Positions 7,045-8,350 of a DNA stretch of 8,350 bases are shown in pieces. Under the pieces are notes generated by a model. It was not told the DNA's origin. It made no database searches and saw only the letters and a program-made list of their open reading frames with translations. Position numbers and translations under genes: made by a program. Origin of the DNA: an uncultured bacterium (GTDB taxonomy: Bacteria; Patescibacteriota; Minisyncoccia; Phycocordibacterales; GWA1-40-21); NCBI GenBank assembly GCA_903868205.1, contig CAIPUJ010000008.1:1-8350 (forward strand). Reading direction: 5' to 3'. Each line of letters begins with the position of its first letter. Positions within the stretch are counted from its first letter, which is position 1.

Positions 7045-7282
7045 GGGGAAGTGCCTTTGTTGTTATTTAAGCCTTATTTGAGATATATATCAGGCAAAAG
7101 ATATATTGTGCGACACATATATAATAACAAAGCCTTAATTCCCTTCGTATTCTTTCTGTCATCCTCGCGAATGCGGGGATCCAGATTTAAAATATAAAGC
7201 ACTGGATTCCCGTCTTTACGGTAATGATAAAGATAAAAAGAATAAAAAAATTTTTATTAGAATTGCTTAAATCCACTTCCCC
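7045..7282. repeat. Nested inverted-repeat region, possible structured RNA or small mobile element
   Basis: GGGGAAGTG (7045-7053) has a perfect 9-nt complement CACTTCCCC (7274-7282) and encloses the rest. Just inside, CTTTGTTGTTAT (7055-7066) pairs with ATAATAACAAAG (7121-7132), giving 12 bp with one G-U. Inside that, ATATATC/GATATAT (7085-7091, 7100-7106) competes with a hairpin around CGA (TGTG 7107-7110 with CACA 7114-7117). The second half holds the palindromic repeat pair at 7158-7228. No coding frame is present. Whether this is transcribed, or is the remnant of a small insertion, cannot be decided from one copy. Confidence 0.4.
7158..7228. repeat. Pair of inverted 27-nt palindromic repeat units (dRS3/REP-like)
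   Basis: The left unit (7158-7184) and the reverse complement of the right unit (7202-7228) match at 18 of 27 positions. Both share TCAT near the outer end and ATCCAG at the inner end, separated by 17 nt of A/T. Each unit also folds on itself: CCTCGC/GCGGGG around GAAT in the left, CCGT/ACGG around CTTT in the right. The consensus (TCAT, CCCGCG, a short loop, CGGG, ATCCAG) resembles dispersed palindromic repeats such as Neisseria dRS3, known from memory. It is likely a non-coding interspersed repeat. Confidence 0.65.
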
Positions 7283-7309
7283 TACCTAATTCAATATCCC
7301 GAAAGTGGT

Positions 7310-7338
7310 TTGTATTAAATAACCAGCTATGGTTTAAT
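7310..7338 (+). promoter_or_regulatory. Promoter of cassette 1 (extended -10)
   Basis: TTGTAT at 7310-7315 is followed after exactly 17 bp by TTTAAT at 7333-7338, preceded by TGG (extended -10). The core TATGGTTTAATAT is repeated exactly at the cassette 2 promoter (7764-7776) with the same spacing from a TTGTTT -35. Confidence 0.65.
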
Positions 7339-7387
7339 ATTGGTATAGTTCTTTCAAGTCGAATTAATTAAAAGAAAGGTTCTGCTT

Positions 7388-7432
7388 ATGGAAGTAAAAG
7401 AAGATGTGATGGAGGTATTAGATGAAATTTAA
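7388..7432 (+). CDS. Putative 14-aa leader peptide ORF
   Basis: ATG at 7388 has GAAAGG (7374-7379) 8 nt upstream and encodes MEVKEDVMEVLDEI, ending in TAA at 7430-7432. It overlaps the start of the HNH-like gene by 11 nt and contains that gene's GGAGG. Ribosomes ending here would be placed on the downstream start, so coupling is plausible. Support comes from cassette 2, where the first gene has the same GAAAGG, the same 8-nt spacing and the same ATGGAAG start. The peptide is acidic and may matter only as an act of translation. It may also be a truncated relic of a longer first gene. Confidence 0.45.
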   Translation: MEVKEDVMEVLDEI

Positions 7433-7682
7433 AAACCGCCATCATAGGAAACCTCGTTCGATTGGAGGTTCTGAGGAAGGATTCAACATATCCATTATCG
7501 AAGAAAGACAGCATAAAGCTTGGCATCTCCTTTTTAGGAATATGACACCACAGCAAATTGCTGACAAGATTAATGGAATATTTCTCGATACAGATTTCAA
7601 ATTGAAAGTTGTAAAGAGAGCAAAGGGAAAACATCTTCACCGCATGGGTGGTCCGCTCAAAATAGACAAAACAATCACCTGA
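7422..7682 (+). CDS. HNH-like mini-protein
   Basis: The 86-aa product carries a spacing-perfect HNH/beta-beta-alpha-metal signature: His7-His8, Gly15-Gly16, Asn22, then His31-x3-His35. The gaps (HH to N about 14, N to H 9, H to H 4) match the metal-finger core of HNH nucleases such as colicin E9. In that family one of the paired His activates water and the last two bind the metal. The following helix (TPQQIADKINGIF, 42-54) and a basic tail with HLHR (71-74) could bind nucleic acid. There are no zinc-cysteine knuckles, and the protein is short for a full nuclease, so it may be a minimal HNH nuclease or a binding-only derivative. GGAGG at 7411-7415, 6 nt before the ATG, fixes the start, which lies inside the leader ORF. 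A terminator follows. Fold confidence is moderate; function is inference. Confidence 0.65.
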   Translation: MKFKNRHHRKPRSIGGSEEGFNISIIEERQHKAWHLLFRNMTPQQIADKINGIFLDTDFKLKVVKRAKGKHLHRMGGPLKIDKTIT

Positions 7683-7687
7683 GCGTC

Positions 7688-7701
7688 ACTGATTAAATCC
7701 C
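7688..7701 (+). repeat. Shared 3'-UTR block, copy 1 (ACTGATTAAWTCCC)
   Basis: The 14-nt block ACTGATTAAATCCC lies between the TGA of the HNH-like gene and its terminator. It recurs with one mismatch at 8265-8278 in the same place relative to the next cassette's terminator. Confidence 0.6.
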
Positions 7702-7703
7702 AT

Positions 7704-7741
7704 ATCCCCATTTAAGCTTCGGCTTGATGGGGATTTTTTTT
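7704..7741 (+). terminator. UUCG-capped intrinsic terminator of cassette 1
   Basis: The left arm 7704-7717 (ATCCCCAT then TTAAGC) pairs with 7722-7734 (GCTTGA then TGGGGAT), with one bulged T, around a TTCG tetraloop at 7718-7721. A run of eight T (7734-7741) follows. Confidence 0.9.
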
Positions 7742-7745
7742 AATA

Positions 7746-7774
7746 TTGTTTTTGGTGATCAGATATGGTTTAAT
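7746..7774 (+). promoter_or_regulatory. Promoter of cassette 2 (extended -10)
   Basis: TTGTTT at 7746-7751, 17 bp, then TG-G-TTTAAT with the hexamer at 7769-7774. It has the same core and geometry as the cassette 1 promoter and starts right after the cassette 1 terminator. Confidence 0.65.
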
Positions 7775-7824
7775 ATCACCTAACCTAGGTTGTTCTTTAA
7801 ATAAATAAACGAAAGGAATGTGTC

Positions 7825-8112
7825 ATGGAAGCTGCAATGAGGATGATAAAAATATTATCGTGGATAAAAACGATTTGTTTCTTATTACTTGCTGTTATGT
7901 TGACTGCAGTAATACTGCTTCTGTCTGTACCACTAAATCTGGTCACAGATGATCAAACATTATGCGAGATAGATCATTCACAACGAAATATTGTTTTGTT
8001 TTTTCTAGCTTTCGCTTCGCTCTATATGTTCCCGTACATTATGGTATACAGAAAAGAGGCTTGTCAGTTTTTACTTAAAATCCTTAAAATTAAAAAGAAA
8101 GGAGGTGGGTAA
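7825..8112 (+). CDS. Small two-helix membrane protein, unknown
   Basis: I do not recognise this 95-aa protein. Two hydrophobic segments (about residues 16-38 and 55-75) flank a short acidic loop with one Cys (TDDQTLCEIDHS, 41-52). The ends are basic (RMIK near the start, LKILKIKKKGGG at the end), so both termini are probably cytoplasmic. GAAAGG at 7811-7816, 8 nt upstream, selects the first ATG; Met5 and Met7 are alternatives. The terminal GGG is encoded by the GGAGGTGGG that serves as ribosome site for the next gene. The TAA is only 1 nt before that gene's ATG, so the two are translationally coupled and very likely functionally linked. Size and topology would fit an immunity, holin-like or accessory export protein, but nothing in the sequence decides this. 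Confidence 0.72.
   Translation: MEAAMRMIKILSWIKTICFLLLAVMLTAVILLLSVPLNLVTDDQTLCEIDHSQRNIVLFFLAFASLYMFPYIMVYRKEACQFLLKILKIKKKGGG
8099..8106 (+). promoter_or_regulatory. Strong ribosome-binding site for the 44-aa peptide gene
   Basis: AAGGAGGT at 8099-8106 lies 7 nt before the ATG at 8114 and is close to a full anti-Shine-Dalgarno match. It is embedded in the last codons of the upstream gene and is the strongest ribosome site in the window, supporting the small frame as a real gene. Confidence 0.75.
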
Positions 8113-8113
8113 A

Positions 8114-8248
8114 ATGGCACGTGCAGTAATTAGTAGACGCCGTGGACCAAACATTGCATATGGATGGCCGGAAGAATGTATCGGCGGTGGTCGTCGTGAA
8201 TGGCCGTGGGGTTGGCCGGCAGAAATTGCTGGTCCAGCTACAGGATAG
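8114..8248 (+). CDS. 44-aa Trp-Pro/Gly/Arg-rich peptide, unknown
   Basis: The 44-residue product has a basic N-terminus (Arg3, Arg8-10), then GWPEE (17-21), Cys22, IGGG (23-26), RREWPWGWPAE (27-37) and GPATG (40-44). There are three Trp-Pro pairs (18-19, 30-31, 34-35), a fourth Trp at 32, and an imperfect GWP(E/A)E repeat 16 residues apart. No membrane helix or known domain is visible. The gene is about 55% G+C by hand count, far above its surroundings. It has the best ribosome site in the window, is coupled to the preceding membrane protein gene, and is followed by a small hairpin and a strong terminator. A secreted or modified peptide (bacteriocin or RiPP precursor, with GGG as a possible leader cleavage point) is one reading. 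A structural or RNA-binding mini-protein is another. Neither is established. Confidence 0.6.
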   Translation: MARAVISRRRGPNIAYGWPEECIGGGRREWPWGWPAEIAGPATG

Positions 8249-8267
8249 TCGCCATTAAAGTGCGACT
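8247..8267 (+). promoter_or_regulatory. Small hairpin at the stop codon of the 44-aa gene
   Basis: AGTCGC (8247-8252) pairs with GCGACT (8262-8267) over a 9-nt loop, starting within the TAG stop. There is no U tract, so it is not a terminator by itself. It overlaps the shared ACTGATTAA block and has no equivalent in cassette 1. Confidence 0.4.
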
Positions 8268-8278
8268 GATTAATTCCC
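8265..8278 (+). repeat. Shared 3'-UTR block, copy 2 (ACTGATTAAWTCCC)
   Basis: ACTGATTAATTCCC is 13 of 14 identical to the copy at 7688-7701 and immediately precedes the terminator stem, as in cassette 1. Confidence 0.6.
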
Positions 8279-8314
8279 GCTCCGCTTAAGTTTCGGCTTA
8301 AGCGGAGCTTTTTT
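8279..8314 (+). terminator. UUCG-capped intrinsic terminator of cassette 2
   Basis: A 13-bp stem (8279-8291 with 8296-8308, one T-G pair next to the loop) closes on TTCG at 8292-8295 and is followed by six T (8309-8314). Loop and upper stem (TTAAG) resemble the cassette 1 terminator. Confidence 0.92.
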
Positions 8315-8330
8315 ATATCTTAAATACAAA

Positions 8331-8350
8331 AGGCGGGTTTGCTTTCGCAA
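8331..8350. other. Truncated hairpin at the window edge
   Basis: AGGCGGGTTTGC followed by TTTC and GCAA looks like the first arm, loop and start of the second arm of another stem (TTGC 8339-8342 with GCAA 8347-8350). The rest lies outside the window. If the complement continues, this would be another terminator, possibly for a gene arriving from the right. Confidence 0.35.

Noticed and set aside
7158..7228. Ends of an insertion sequence
   Set aside because: The inverted units are 17 nt apart with no transposase between or beside them and no visible target-site duplication.
7045..7282. CRISPR array, tRNA, tmRNA or SRP RNA in the gap
   Set aside because: There are no regularly spaced direct repeats, no cloverleaf and no recognisable conserved core of these RNAs. 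Only inverted repeats are present.
7386..7640. 84-aa minus-strand frame
   Set aside because: It lies opposite the HNH-like gene, which has a promoter, ribosome site, motif and terminator on the plus strand.

Overview
The window is AT-rich and carries one strand of densely packed genes. It most resembles a Candidate Phyla Radiation (Patescibacteria) genome, probably Parcubacteria-like. Supporting signs are a peptidoglycan/division operon with almost no spacing, a MraY with lineage-type changes in normally invariant motifs, core genes with little or no Shine-Dalgarno sequence, and many small unknown proteins. TGA is used as a stop by several genes (ftsW, the M23 gene, the 6514 and 7422 genes), so the code is standard and the UGA-recoding lineages (Gracilibacteria/SR1, mycoplasmas) are unlikely. 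The taxonomic call is inference.

Region 1 (about 100-6074) is a cell-wall and division operon: mraY, ftsW, murG, gltX and a secreted M23 peptidase with a coiled coil. Stop and start codons abut or overlap at each junction, or lie 4 nt apart. MraY makes lipid I, MurG converts it to lipid II, FtsW polymerises it, and the EnvC/LytM-like M23 protein would trim or activate trimming of the product. Glutamyl-tRNA synthetase sits between murG and the peptidase as an embedded translation gene. A promoter just ahead of mraY would give an mRNA with a leader of only about 4 nt.

Region 2 (6075-6892) holds two single-gene units. Each has its own promoter and intrinsic terminator: an 85-aa membrane protein and a 95-aa soluble protein, both unknown. 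A second, A/T-flanked symmetric terminator follows.

Region 3 (6893-7309) has no convincing gene. It contains nested inverted repeats (7045-7282) and a pair of inverted 27-nt palindromic units of the kind dispersed in many bacterial genomes (7158-7228).

Region 4 (7310-8314) is the most interesting part: two consecutive small-gene cassettes with the same regulatory plan. Each has a TTGT-type -35, 17 bp, and the same extended -10 core. Then comes a GAAAGG ribosome site 8 nt before an ATGGAAG start, a second reading frame with a GGAGGT site coupled to the first, a shared ACTGATTAAWTCCC block, and a UUCG-capped terminator. Cassette 1 encodes a 14-aa leader ORF and an 86-aa HNH-like mini-protein. 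Cassette 2 encodes a two-helix membrane protein and a 44-aa Trp-Pro-rich, GC-rich peptide. A further hairpin begins at the right edge and is cut off.
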